This document shows positions 1 through 9,726 of a DNA stretch of 64,000 nucleotides, in pieces; the stretch's first letter is position 1; the number at the start of each line of letters is the position of its first letter. The stretch comes from Flaccisagitta enflata (taxonomy: Eukaryota; Chaetognatha; Sagittoidea; Aphragmophora). Where the stretch lies: the NCBI GenBank assembly GCA_965153355.1, contig OZ231127.1, positions 6,696,001-6,760,000 on the forward strand. Reading direction: 5' to 3'. Under the pieces are notes generated by a model. That model saw only the letters and a list, made by a program, of their open reading frames with translations. It was not told the origin of the DNA and made no database searches. Made by a program: the position numbers and the translations under genes.

Positions 1-1250
1 ATGGGAAATGCGACCAGGGAGGGGGAAGAGGGGGGGGGGGCGGAAGAGAAGAGGGGAGGGGAAAGATGGGAAAGGAGAGCGCGATGAAGAGGAAGAACAG
101 GTCGCCCAAGGGCAATACGTGGTCAGGGATACCCGTTGCCCTACTTGATCGTGAATTGGAGTGAGAGGAAGCAGGGCTGTGGCCCAGAAGCTAAGGGGAT
201 GAAGTCCTGTAGAACACAGGGGGACTTTCATTCGTCCGTCCATTCAATCTTTTGTCCGTCCATCCGTCCGCCCCCCCGGCCCTCTCAGGCCTGGAATCTG
301 CCCTCTCAGGCCTGAAATATGCCCTCCCAGGCCTGAAATATGCCCTCTCAGGCCTTGAATCTATGTGGGCGAATTTGAAGCCTGAGAGGTTAGATTCCAA
401 GGCCTGAAAGGGCAGATTTGAGGCCTGAACAGGTCGCCCAAGGGCAATATATGGTCAGCGATACCCTTTGCCCTGCTTTGAGTGACTGTGAGTTAGAGTT
501 AGGGGAAGCAGGGCAGCGGCCCCGAAGGGGACAAAGTCCTGTAGAACACAGGGAGTCTTTCGTTCGTCCTGCCTTACCTGGATGAGATGCTACATAGAGG
601 GTTGATTGAAGAGCTTAAATTGAGGTCTCAGAAGGCTGATGCAAGGTCTGAGAATGCCAATTGGAAGCTTGAGAGGACTTACTTGAGGCCTAATTTGAGG
701 CATGAGAGGACAGGTTTGAGGCATGGGAATTTCGATTTGAGGCTTGCGAGGCCTAATTTGAGGTCTGAAAGGCCAGGTTTGAGGCCTGAGAGGTTGGATT
801 TGAGGCAAGAGAGGCTGGATTTGAGGCCTGAGAGGCTGGATTTGAGGCTAGAGAGGCTGGATTTGAGGCCTGAGAGGCTGGATTTGAGGCCTGAGAGGCT
901 GGATTTGAGGCCTGAAAGGCTGGATTTGAGGCCTGAGAGGCTGGATTTGAGGTCTGAGAGGCTGGATTTGAGGCCTGAGAGGCTGGATTTGAGGACTGAG
1001 AGGCTGAATTTGAGGACTGAGAGGCCATATTTTAGGCCTGAGGGGCCTGATTAGGGGGGGACGAACGAACTAACTAACGAACAAACGAAAGTCCCCCTGT
1101 GCTCTACAGGACTTCGTCCCCTTCGGGGCCGCTGCCCAAAAGGCAGATTTGAGACTTGAGAGGGCAGATTCAAGGCCTGACAGGGCTGATTGCAGGCCTG
1201 AAAGGGCATATTTCAGGCCTGAGAGGGCCGCTGCCCAAAAACAGAAGAAG
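1..1250 (+). mobile_element. Cluster of minisatellite-core elements (family B)
   Basis: Two near-identical starts (about 93 and 427, sharing GGTCGCCCAAGGGCAATA) are each followed by a GGTCAGSGATACCC box, a short spacer and a box reading GGCAGCGGCCCCGAAGGGG. The same boxes recur inverted near 1110-1135 and as GGGCCGCTGCCCAAAA near 1225-1240. Between them lies a 21-bp minisatellite. The layout matches copies at 29.5, 36.4, 37.8, 54.5 and 60.7 kb. No gene is seen here. Confidence 0.6.
690..1050 (+). repeat. 21-bp minisatellite
   Basis: Tandem units of the form GAGGCTGGATTTGAGGCCT, about 16 copies with scattered changes. All frames stay open because the unit is a multiple of three, so the long open frame here (a repeated seven-residue peptide) is a by-product of the repeat, not evidence of a gene. 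Confidence 0.85.
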
Positions 1251-1516
1251 AGGGAAGGGAAGAAAGGAGGGTGAGGGATAAATAGGAAGGCCTAGGAAGG
1301 GTAGGAGTTATAAGAAGTGGACCGGGTGGTGGAGGGGAAGTTGAAGGGAGAGTGTTAATATGAGAAAGAGACACAGAAAGGTAATTAACTGCCGCCATCC
1401 ACTGCGGAATGGCAACTCTTGTTGTAAAGTAAAACCAACGAAAAATCACGTCGCCAGTACTAAACCAGATGAGCGCCAGAAGGACAAGCAAGGGGAAAGA
1501 AATGAACAACGAAAGA

Positions 1517-1662
<146 letters not shown>

Positions 1663-2304
1663 GAGAAACAGTCAAAGACTGAGAAACAGACAGAAAGAGA
1701 AAGATCGACTTACCAACCTACAGACAGACAGGCACACACGAAGAAAGTGGCCGAGGAAAACAAAGTGTGAAAGTATCAGACAAACAGACAATCAGACAGA
1801 CTCACACTAACAAATTTGCCAAACAGCATGAGGCAATAAAAAAAAAGTTGAACGTTTTCGCATGAATTTAAGAGTCAATGGAACTCTGGCTTTACCGCGT
1901 CGTTTGTCACCTCTTTTTTTATTTTTATCTTTCTTTTTCAAATTGTTTCACTGTTTGTTTTTGTTTTGTTTTATTGAATTGTCATAGAGTGATTTGGTTC
2001 AAACGGCCTTACTCATGGGCAACGTTACCCCCCCCCCTTCTTCCCACCCAAAAAGATTTACAGAAACAATATATTCCGGGTAGTTTAATTTTCATTTGAA
2101 TCCTTTTTCCCCCACTACGCATCACAACCCCCCACAACCCCCAACGACCTCCCATCCATCTTTCCAAATATCGTCAAAAATCAACCAACCCTCACTTTTC
2201 CCACTCTTCACCCCCCCCCTCCTCCACATGCACACATTTTCTTGTTTGTCATCCTTCACCCCCCCCCCAAAAAAAAAAAAAAAAACATTTAAAACGTACA
2301 ACAG
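1663..2304. other. Non-coding stretch before the first exon seen
   Basis: AT-rich with poly-C and poly-A runs (about 2210-2285). The C-rich run at 2257-2268 may serve as a polypyrimidine tract for the acceptor at 2304. No gene is seen. Confidence 0.5.
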
Positions 2305-2359
2305 AAAGAAGAAGAAGAAGAACAGCTTGAGCCTCCACCAAAGCCAGTCACCATCAAAG
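2305..2359 (+). CDS. Exon of the DG-repeat gene (acidic/proline linker)
   Basis: A 55-nt internal exon between an acceptor ACAACAG and a consensus donor AAAG|GTAAGA. It reads KEEEEEQLEPPPKPVTIK: an acidic run, a short proline stretch, then a basic end. Entry phase is 0 and exit phase is 1, which fits the acceptor at 6190 (AACAAACAG|TA), where the split codon becomes Val and the frame runs on into the next exon. The chain therefore probably starts left of this window. What is seen is a short open segment with good splice sites and one consistent phase; its role is a linker by inference. It could still be a chance open segment in repeat-rich intron DNA. Confidence 0.55.
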
Positions 2360-2562
2360 GTAAGATCACACTTCCGTATTAAGCCGCTGCTGCAGCAGTC
2401 GCTGCTGCAGCTACAGCATCGCCCCTCCTGCTGCTACAGCATCGCCGCCCCATCTTTCATCCAAACACATGACAAAAAAGAAGAAGGATAAAAAAAAGAA
2501 AAGGAATCAAAACATGACAAAATGAGAAAGTCTGTGAATTTTGAACAAACAGAAAGACGGAT

Positions 2563-2602
<40 letters not shown>

Positions 2603-3196
2603 AGGCCCTTGATTTGATAAAGAGAGGAGACAAGAAAAAAAAAGAAGATAGAAAATATTCTCTCGCGCGCGAATTTAATCAAGTTTCATGGAAAAGAAAA
2701 GGCAAAAAAAAAAAAGGCAAAAAAAAAAGGCAAAAAAAAAGGCGAAAAGGTCTTTCTCTCTTTTTTCCTCGCTGATAGAATCAAAGTAGAGAAAAGGAAA
2801 TAAGAAAAGGAAAACGTTTGAGAGAGAGAGAATGAAAACATTTTATAGGGATTTAGATGGATGACAGTTAGAATGATGATGATGAAGGAGAGTTAGACTT
2901 AGAGTTAGAAGATGGAGTAAAAAATCCGTCTTTTTCTTGTTCTTTGACAGTTGAGAAAATGGACCCAATTTCTTTTCTATTACCATATTTATTCGGATAA
3001 ATAATTTGAAGCATCGTGCCTACCTGTTATCATCTTTGAATTGCTATACTGATGTCTTAACTTAAAACTTAAAACTTTTAAGTATGAGTTTTGTTGCACA
3101 GCAGTTATAAATCTGACTAAGATACTGCAAGTAACGAGGGAAAGGTACAATGACCCATAGCACTATGTTCTGAGATCACACCACCTCAGGACAAGA

Positions 3197-3391
3197 ACAA
3201 GGCCGGATACACGGCTACCCCAGTCGCGTGTGGGTGGGCAGGGGCCATATTTGAGGTCAGTGGAGCATTTGGGCAGGAGCAGTATAGCCAAAAACTCCAT
3301 AAACGCCGAAAAAGTAAAGTGTGACGGACGGACGGACCGACGGACGGACGGACAAAGCGGGGTGTAGAGTCGCGTAGCACGCGACTAAAAA
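3197..3391 (+). mobile_element. Hairpin element H1 (GGCCGGATACACGGC subtype)
   Basis: Starts ACAAGGCCGGATACACGGCT, then CCAGTCGCGTGTGGGTGGGC, an AAAGTAAAGTGTGACGG motif, (GGACGGAC)n, GACAAAGCGGGGTGTAGA and the closing hairpin GTCGCG-TAGCA-CGCGAC (3369-3385) followed by TAAAAA. The order is shared with many copies in the window. Confidence 0.75.
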
Positions 3392-4608
3392 TTATGCTGG
3401 CAGTTTTGACCTGTGACAAAGCAAGAAAATATATGGTTATAAATGCGCCCTAGCTCAATCAAAGCCTCATTTTCCCTCTTGAAGTTAACTACTTCGCTTA
3501 AAATTATATGTGGCAAAAAATGGTTGTTTGGTTTTATTTGTTACTGTTCTAGACATCCAGAATGATACGAAGAATCTAAAGGAGGATACAAATTTTGGGG
3601 TAAAGCTTCAGGGTTGAATACGGCTTGTGTAGAATTTGGTAACCCTGCTCACAGATTTGTATGACCTATCAAAAAAAACTTGAAAATTCCAATCAAAGAT
3701 GAAAAAGATTTTGTCAATTACGAGCCTTCAAAATGTTGAACCTACTGACTTCCTGAGCAAAAAAATGTCCTTAGACTCAGCGCGCAGGCAAAACCCTAGA
3801 TGGATGTGATCAACACATCCTAAATGACATTCTTATACGCTAGCTATTATCCCTGGGTACTGGCTCATATTTTTGTCCTGGTATGGTATGCTCACAGACC
3901 TCCGTGCATAGACTAGTTCCAAGGTTCGTTTTTAGCTGCAATCATGCAAAGAGTTACAGTTATTTTCCATGGATGCAGGAGAAGAGGCCCTCAAGGCCTT
4001 CAGGATGTTCAGGGCCTTCAGGCAAGTCTGTTTGAAGGTCCCCTCTTGATGACCTAGGCAAGTCTGTTTCATGACGAGGGATAAAGTGAATCATATTTAC
4101 GGCAGATGAAATATTCCAAGAGTAATCGCGCGGAAATTGTAGAGAGATAAGTTAACAAAAAATCTAACAAACAAACGAACGAACGACGTTTAAAACCAGA
4201 ACAAACTATACATGTCATGCTATGTCATGTCATGTCATGTCATGTCATAACATCATCATGCATCCACAAAATCATTTTCCATACAAAAACCGGAAATTCC
4301 TATAAAAATTCAAACAATATCGCGGTACCATCTGTCGCATCTACGACCTGCGCCACTTCCTCACGCCATTTCCTCCGCCATTTCCTTCGCCGTTTCCTTC
4401 GCCATTTCCGCTGCCACTTCCGCTGCCATCGTCATTTTTCCACTTCGGAAAATTCTCATTCTTCCGCTTCTTCTTCTCAATCAACCCGACAAAATTTTAC
4501 GCTTCAAAAAACTTTCTTCAATTAAAAAAAAAAAAACTCGGTCGGGGACTTTTTGTCCATTCTTAATCACGCCATCCTTAACTATGAAAAAAATATGCAC
4601 GTGCGTAA

Positions 4609-4695
4609 AAACAAAACAAAACAAAACAAAACAAAACAAAACAAAACAAAACAAAACAAAACAAAACAAAACAAAACAAAACAAAACAAAACAAA
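4609..4695 (+). repeat. (AAAAC)n microsatellite
   Basis: About 17 pentanucleotide units with hardly any change, hence recent or actively expanding. Confidence 0.95.
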
Positions 4696-5121
4696 ATCTC
4701 CAAATGATGGAATTTGATAGTTCGTAATTTGGGTGGAGATGATTGGCTGAAATGCGGCATTGGTAAAGGAGTCGGCAAAATTAGCACCGAGAATTACGAG
4801 GAAACGTAAGTTTATCCTGTTGCAATGTTTGTTACCTTTATGTTTTTATTTCATACATTCAATACACAATAGATATGTATGAAGTATGTTGAATATCTCT
4901 GCTTCGACGACTGAAGATAGATTGAATTACCATCTTGGCCAAAAAAACTTTCTTCGCATTTTTTCTCCTTTTCTGAGTCAAAATTGTTTGCCAAATGTGA
5001 AAGAGCTAAGATGATATTCGGCTCAAAAAGGAGATTTCCCAGTCCAAACTGATAAGAAATGTCATATGAAGTTGCATATTTGAAATGTTCCATTTTTATG
5101 TTTTTATACTATACAAAAATA

Positions 5122-5677
5122 CATGGTGTTTCATGCCCAAACAGATGGCATGAAAAAATGCCAAAATAGTTCTGAAAAAAGATTCAACAAGCACTTAAGC
5201 TCCAATTTTTTGTGTGATATGTAAAATTTCATGGGTTTGGGTTGAATATCTTGGCCACAACATCAATTTGAAGAAAAAGATGCATTTAAAGCTCTTTTAA
5301 CAAAATTTTGATTTTAAAAGTTCTTCTTTGAAATGCTCTCATTTCTAAACGGTTTGAGTTATAGATTGGTCTCAAATTAAAGCTTATCAAATTTTCTTTA
5401 ATTTGAGACCAATCTGGCATCTGTGGCTCAAGCCGTTTAGAAATGAGAGCACTTCAAAAAAGAATTTTCAAAATCAAAATTATGTCAAAAGAGTTTCTCC
5501 TTCAAATGCTCATTTCACTTCAAATTGATGTTATGGCCAAGATATTCATCCCAAACCCATGAAATTTTTACACAAAAAATTGGAGCGCTCTTTGTATCTT
5601 TTTTTCAGAACTATTTTTGCATTTTTAGAAGCAGAATGGCATCTTTTCTTATATCTAATTTGGCATGAAACACCCTG
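5122..5677. mobile_element. Fold-back element, about 555 bp
   Basis: Almost the whole interval is one palindrome. The ends are GGTGTTTCATGCC (5125) and GGCATGAAACACC (5662-5674); inner pairs include CATGGGTTTGGGTTGAATAT with its diverged complement near 5550-5570, and AGATTGGTCTCAAATTAAAG with CTTTAATTTGAGACCAATCT around the centre near 5390. There is no coding capacity, so it is a non-autonomous or dead fold-back transposon. Confidence 0.85.
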
Positions 5678-6190
5678 TTGCTGCCAATCTACAAATTCCA
5701 CGTTCAAAATCACACATAATTAGATCGCCCAATTATTAATCAATTTTTCATGTTTGTATGTCCTCATCGCCGTCTGTATCGTTGATTTAACTTTGAATAT
5801 TAATCAAATGAGGCCATTGATTTTTACATCTACTGACATTTGACTGAATGTTTTTTGCCTGAGATAAAAAAATGTCAAAAGCATAATTGCATTTTATCAC
5901 TGTATGACCATGATAATAACAAAACATCTGCACATGTTTGCCTTCCCTAACCCCTGAACTTCTCTAAGTTACTAAGCAAGGATGAAAACTAATCATGTGT
6001 AAAAAACTCGCCTTAAAACCCCATGCATGAGGCACGTGAACAAAACAATGGTATAAAGACCGAAAAGGTTTGATATGGGACCAAACTGGTTTCTACCGGC
6101 ATGATATCTTAGCATCTGTCGCTGATTGACTTATTTAAAAAAAAGGGAAAAAAAAACAATCAAAAAGGAAGTGAGAAACAAAACAAACAG

Positions 6191-6502
6191 TAATGGCTGC
6201 CAAAGTGGCTTTTGACTCAAAATGGCGAAAACTGAAAAACTTTTCCAAAATCTACGCCAAAATTTTGGAAGAGGAAAGAGTCCGTGAAGTGGCTTTGGCA
6301 ACCGCGTGGTCAAATATGGCGGCCACCAGGAAACCGTCAGTGACACTGCAAGCAGACGGTTGCTTAGTTACGGGAGAAACAGGAGACGCCATCTTAGAAA
6401 AGGAATCGGGAAGCGTCTCCATTAAACAAAAGGACAAGAGAAAATTACCGCCGCATAGAAGCAACTCTTTGGAAAGTTGGGACGGAGACTTTCTCTTCAA
6501 AG
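6191..6502 (+). CDS. Exon of the DG-repeat gene (basic N-terminal region, first DG motif)
   Basis: A 312-nt exon. If it is internal, it starts after AACAAACAG; if it is first, translation could start at the ATG at 6193. It encodes about 103 residues: an Ala/Lys start (MAAKVAFDSKWRKLKNFSK), an amphipathic Glu-rich helix (AKILEEERVREVALATAW), then LQADGCLVTGETGDAILEK, which resembles the DGKIVT...GDIL motif of the repeats in the large exon at 9727. A basic Ser-rich end follows. The donor is TTCAAAG|GTCATT, exit phase 1. That phase does not match the next exon found (8513, entry phase 2, or 8517, phase 0), so a small exon in the 2-kb gap has been missed or the true donor differs. No membrane segment or signal peptide is seen. 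Confidence 0.65.
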
Positions 6503-6695
6503 GTCATTCAACTTTTCCTCTCAACAGATTTCAACTTCGATTTGTCCCTTAAAATCTTGTCATAGAAGATGAAATTCTTCCCCTAAAAAGAAACAATTTT
6601 CATAATCCTGATGTTTATTTTGGACCCGATTGAGCTAAAACCCATCAATGATATCTTTACAAATAATAAAAGTAATAAGAACGAATCTCTTGCTA

Positions 6696-7309
6696 AGTCG
6701 GGGTGCAATCGAAGACAAAATTTGATCAGTCAAAATGTTTTCTTAGCAATATAATAGATGTTGTAAATTTGTACATTTTATCAATGAAAAATGATGATTA
6801 GTTTGTGTTTTGACTATTTTTGCATCAAAAACTGTTTTTGTGTCCAAAGTAACTGTGAAATGTGGGGACAAACGTCCACAAAAAGGAAGTTTTCAAGAAA
6901 AATCTTACTTTACAATCTGACATGTTTTGGGTACAATTATAACTTTGCATAGAGATTCAAAAAATGTAATTTCAAAAAAACATGGCGTTTTTCTAAAGAC
7001 TCATAAGCTGAGGGCCATGTGTTTGGAAATGCAAAATTTTTCATTCAGAAGCAGAATTATAATTTTACCCAACAACTTTCTGAACTTTTCCTCTCATTTT
7101 TTGGCAAAATTTTCATGTTTTATTGAATAACTTTGGTCTTTATGAACATATAATAGAAACTTTTTATATTGTAATGTTTTTTTATATTCTTGAAAAAATC
7201 AGGTGTGCAATTTTTTTTATTTTAAAACTTGTCACTAACTAGGATACCTATATATATAACAATTTATTGTGACTGAAAGTCAAATTTTGTCTTCATTTGC
7301 ACCCCGACC
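6696..7309. mobile_element. MITE with ~40-bp inverted ends, TA-flanked (614 bp)
   Basis: Left end GTCGGGGTGCAATCGAAGAC then AAAATTTGA; right end, read on the other strand, GTCGGGGTGCAAATGAAGAC then AAAATTTGA. Both sides are flanked by TA (6694-6695 and 7310-7311; CTAA on both sides is also possible). The interior is AT-rich and non-coding. TA flanks fit a Tc1/mariner-type mobiliser. Confidence 0.85.
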
Positions 7310-7749
7310 TAAAATCTTGCAATGGAACCAAGGAAAGGGGATTAGGATAATCTCGCTGAAATCCTATGGTAGTTGTCGGCAATCAGGATTGGAAATTGAT
7401 GTACAAAAATGGGCGATATAAAAGATTGATGGAAAAGTCCATCTGTATATCGTCATTCGCTAATTTGATCTGTGAGGCATGATTTGCTGTGAGTTCTCAC
7501 TCCTCCATTTGAAAGAACTCATCTTAGTTTTCTTGTCTAGTTCAAATTGTTATGTTGTCCAAGTAAAAAGATTTTCATGTTCACTCATACACAAAGTTCT
7601 TAACGTCGTGCTAAGGATTGTAACTGTATAAGTATGTTGTCTTAATACGTACGTCTGTCTCGTTCTTTAATATAAGATAATTTACATAATTTACATATTT
7701 TACATCAAACATTGGAACTTTTGCAAGTACCTTTCAAAAAGAGAAAAAA

Positions 7750-8026
7750 CAAGGCCAAGTTATGGCCAATAAGTGCGCCTCGCTTGATTAAGAATTTGTG
7801 AATGAACGTTTTGAATGAATGTATGAATGAATGAATGAATGAATAAAAGAATGAATAAAAGAATGAAAATGAGCGTGGTGAGGCATGAGAAGTGATAGCA
7901 ATGAAGAAAGACGACAGAATTGGCCGTTTTGAGCGTTTTAAACGTTTGCGTTACCAACCGACCGACCAACCGACCGACCAACCGACGGACATGACCTCTT
8001 ATAGAAGTGCGAGGACGCACTTAAAA
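7750..8026 (+). mobile_element. Hairpin element H2 (GGCCAAG subtype)
   Basis: Begins ACAAGGCCAAGTTATGGCCA, carries (GAAT)n and (CCGACCAA)n and ends with the hairpin AAGTGCG-AGGA-CGCACTT (8005-8022) followed by AAAAA. It is inserted in the intron before the coiled-coil exon. Confidence 0.7.
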
Positions 8027-8132
8027 ACGAAAATGAAAACAGAATGACTTTTCCTTTAAGGAAAAAAAAGATGCCTGGTGGAGGAATTTGATAGAGGCCA
8101 CACTTATCACTTGTAATTTTTTTGTTTCTATA

Positions 8133-8407
8133 CAGTCAGTAGACAAAACATAATAGGTATATATATCATACTGTTGACTTTGATCCACTGGTGGTTGAAG
8201 TTACAGCCGGCTGTAATCTTACAATATTGGAGCATTACAGCCAGCTGTAATTCAAACAACCAGTTATTCCAAACAAGATTTTGTTTATTACAGCCGGCTG
8301 TTATTCTTATATCTGATTTTTAGAAACAATATTTTGTTCATAAACAGGAAGTTGGATCAAATTCAACGGTATGATATATATACCTATTATGTTTTGTCCA
8401 TTGACTG
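8133..8407. mobile_element. MITE with 45-bp inverted ends, TA-flanked (275 bp)
   Basis: The ends start CAGTCAGTAGACAAAACATA and, on the other strand, CAGTCAATGGACAAAACATA, and stay matched through ATAGGTATATATATCATAC. TA dinucleotides flank both sides (8131-8132, 8408-8409). The core holds several copies of TTACAGCCGGCTGTAA-like palindromes. It is Tc1/mariner-like by its TA target and lies about 100 bp upstream of the coiled-coil exon. Confidence 0.85.
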
Positions 8408-8512
8408 TATATCCTTCATTCACTATCAAAGAAAGAGTAACCTTTTCCCGCGCTCCCCTTTTTCCTTCTTTTTTCCATTTATGAATTATACAAACCATAC
8501 ACAAAAAAAAAG

Positions 8513-8698
8513 TGAGCTGGAGAAAAATGAGCGTCTGGCCCGCGAACGTCTCCGCGCGGAGAGAGAAGCCAAAAGAAAAGAACAAGAAGAAAAAGAAAGA
8601 TTGGAAGAAGAAGAACGTCAAAGAAAAGCGGAACAAGAAAGACTTGAAGAGGAAGAAAGACTTAGGAAGGAGATCGAAGCCGCGGAAGAGGCTAGAAG
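8513..8698 (+). CDS. Exon of the DG-repeat gene (charged coiled coil)
   Basis: About 62 residues of uninterrupted Arg/Lys/Glu heptads (LARERLRAEREAKRKEQEEK and so on, ending EAAEEARR), a single alpha helix or coiled coil that may dimerise the protein or act as a rigid spacer. The pyrimidine-rich tract at 8448-8476 precedes the acceptor AAAAAG|TGAGC at 8512 (entry phase 2); TGAG|CTGG at 8516 (phase 0) is the alternative. The donor AGAAG|GTAGGG exits in phase 2 and joins the exon at 9214 to make Arg, after which the helix continues (QKAARLAQKNK). The exit is secure; the entry side is less so, because it does not match the phase of the exon ending at 6502. Confidence 0.8.
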
Positions 8699-9213
8699 GT
8701 AGGGCGGTCGAGGATTTGGGGTCAAATTTCAAAGAAATTGACACACTACAGCCATTTGCAAAAAATCGATCATCCAGAAAAAAAAACTTTGGAGGGGCAG
8801 TGTCTCACAGATAGAAATAAAAAAGAAATTAAGCTGCAGATCCCAGATTGGTCGCATTTTAAAGAGTTTAGAAAGCTCTAAAAATGAGACCAATATAATT
8901 GTCACGCCTTTTTTGGTTGGGAGAAAAGTATTTTAGTGTCAACAATTTCTTTTAAAGATAAGTCTATTTTATGTGGTTTTCCTCACAAAAAAGGGTTTGA
9001 ATTTGAACATAAAACCCTGTCAACCACAACAACAACATAGGCTAATTAAAAACAGTAAGTCTATGTAGTTTTGTTATTGCCAATAATGTTTCATGTTTGA
9101 TTTCCAACCCCTTCTTATGAGAAAGTCTGCTTTCAGTGTGTGTCATGCATATAACCCTAGTATATGAATTTTTTGACACCTTGGACCTAAATCCCCGACC
9201 GCCCTACTCAAAG
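8699..9213 (+). mobile_element. Intron made of a hAT-like inverted-repeat element (introner-like)
   Basis: The intron starts GTAGGGCGGTCGAGGATTTG. Its end, read on the other strand, is CTTTGAGTAGGGCGGTCGGG then GATTTAGG. So inverted ends TAGGGCGGTCGRGGATTT sit 1 nt inside the donor and 8 nt inside the acceptor. The 8 bases on each side are CTAGAAGG (left) and CTCAAAGG (right), 6 of 8 identical, as expected of an old 8-bp target duplication. Splicing removes the element plus one duplication. An internal palindrome lies at 8846-8894. 8-bp duplications and (C/T)AGGG ends are typical of hAT transposons. No transposase is present. Confidence 0.8.
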
Positions 9214-9385
9214 GCAAAAAGCCGCTCGATTGGCGCAGAAGAACAAATGGAAGATGGGAGTGGCCAAAGCGAGGGCGGCCGAAAACGCTGCTGACAGGGC
9301 CAGGCAGGCCGGACAAATGTTGGGACTCACCCCAGATGGAAAAATCGTCACAGCCAATGGAGATATTCTTTTGGAAGGAGCAAAG
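9214..9385 (+). CDS. Exon of the DG-repeat gene (end of helix, start of repeat 1)
   Basis: A 172-nt exon, entry phase 2, exit phase 0, with donor GCAAAG|GTAGAA. It continues the charged helix (KNKWKMGVAKARAAENAAD) and, after a short Gln/Gly hinge, enters the first DG repeat: LTPDGKIVTANGDILLEGAK. The next exon carries on in frame with ITTVDGQVLTVGPDW, so repeat 1 is split by the 341-bp intron 9386-9726. Both junctions agree with the translated repeat pattern, which makes this one of the best-supported joins in the window. Confidence 0.9.
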
Positions 9386-9726
9386 GTAGAATACTTTATG
9401 GAGGATTATTTTTGGAATTAAATACCACACTGAGAGATGGGAAACAAATGTATTTATCTTGGTATAAGTGAAAGAAAGGTGAAAACTGAATCTTTTTCTT
9501 TTTAAATGATGGAATGACAAAAGTTTACAAGTTTGTAGCATTATTCGTTACAGTATTGAAATTACCATTTGAGATGGATTTGGCAGGAAAAACAAACATA
9601 CAAACAAAAGGATTAATTTTTGAAACATGTTTTGGTCAAAATAGCTGAAATTTGCATTTCCCTTTTTTTTCTGGGCAAAATGAAAATCTTACACTACTTC
9701 AATTCTAACAAAATCTGCGCTCCTAG

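Larger units (their letters stand above)
2360..6190 (+). other. Intron with nested repeats
   Basis: A 3.8-kb AT-rich intron by inference from phase. It holds a hairpin element at 3197-3391, a short (CATGT)n at 4212-4248, an (AAAAC)n tract and a fold-back element. The acceptor side is A-rich with no good pyrimidine tract, which is the weakest point of this link. Confidence 0.45.

Noticed and set aside
587-1054. A 155-codon frame of repeated LDLRPER peptide
   Set aside because: It mirrors a 21-bp minisatellite inside a mobile element that recurs elsewhere with other frames broken.
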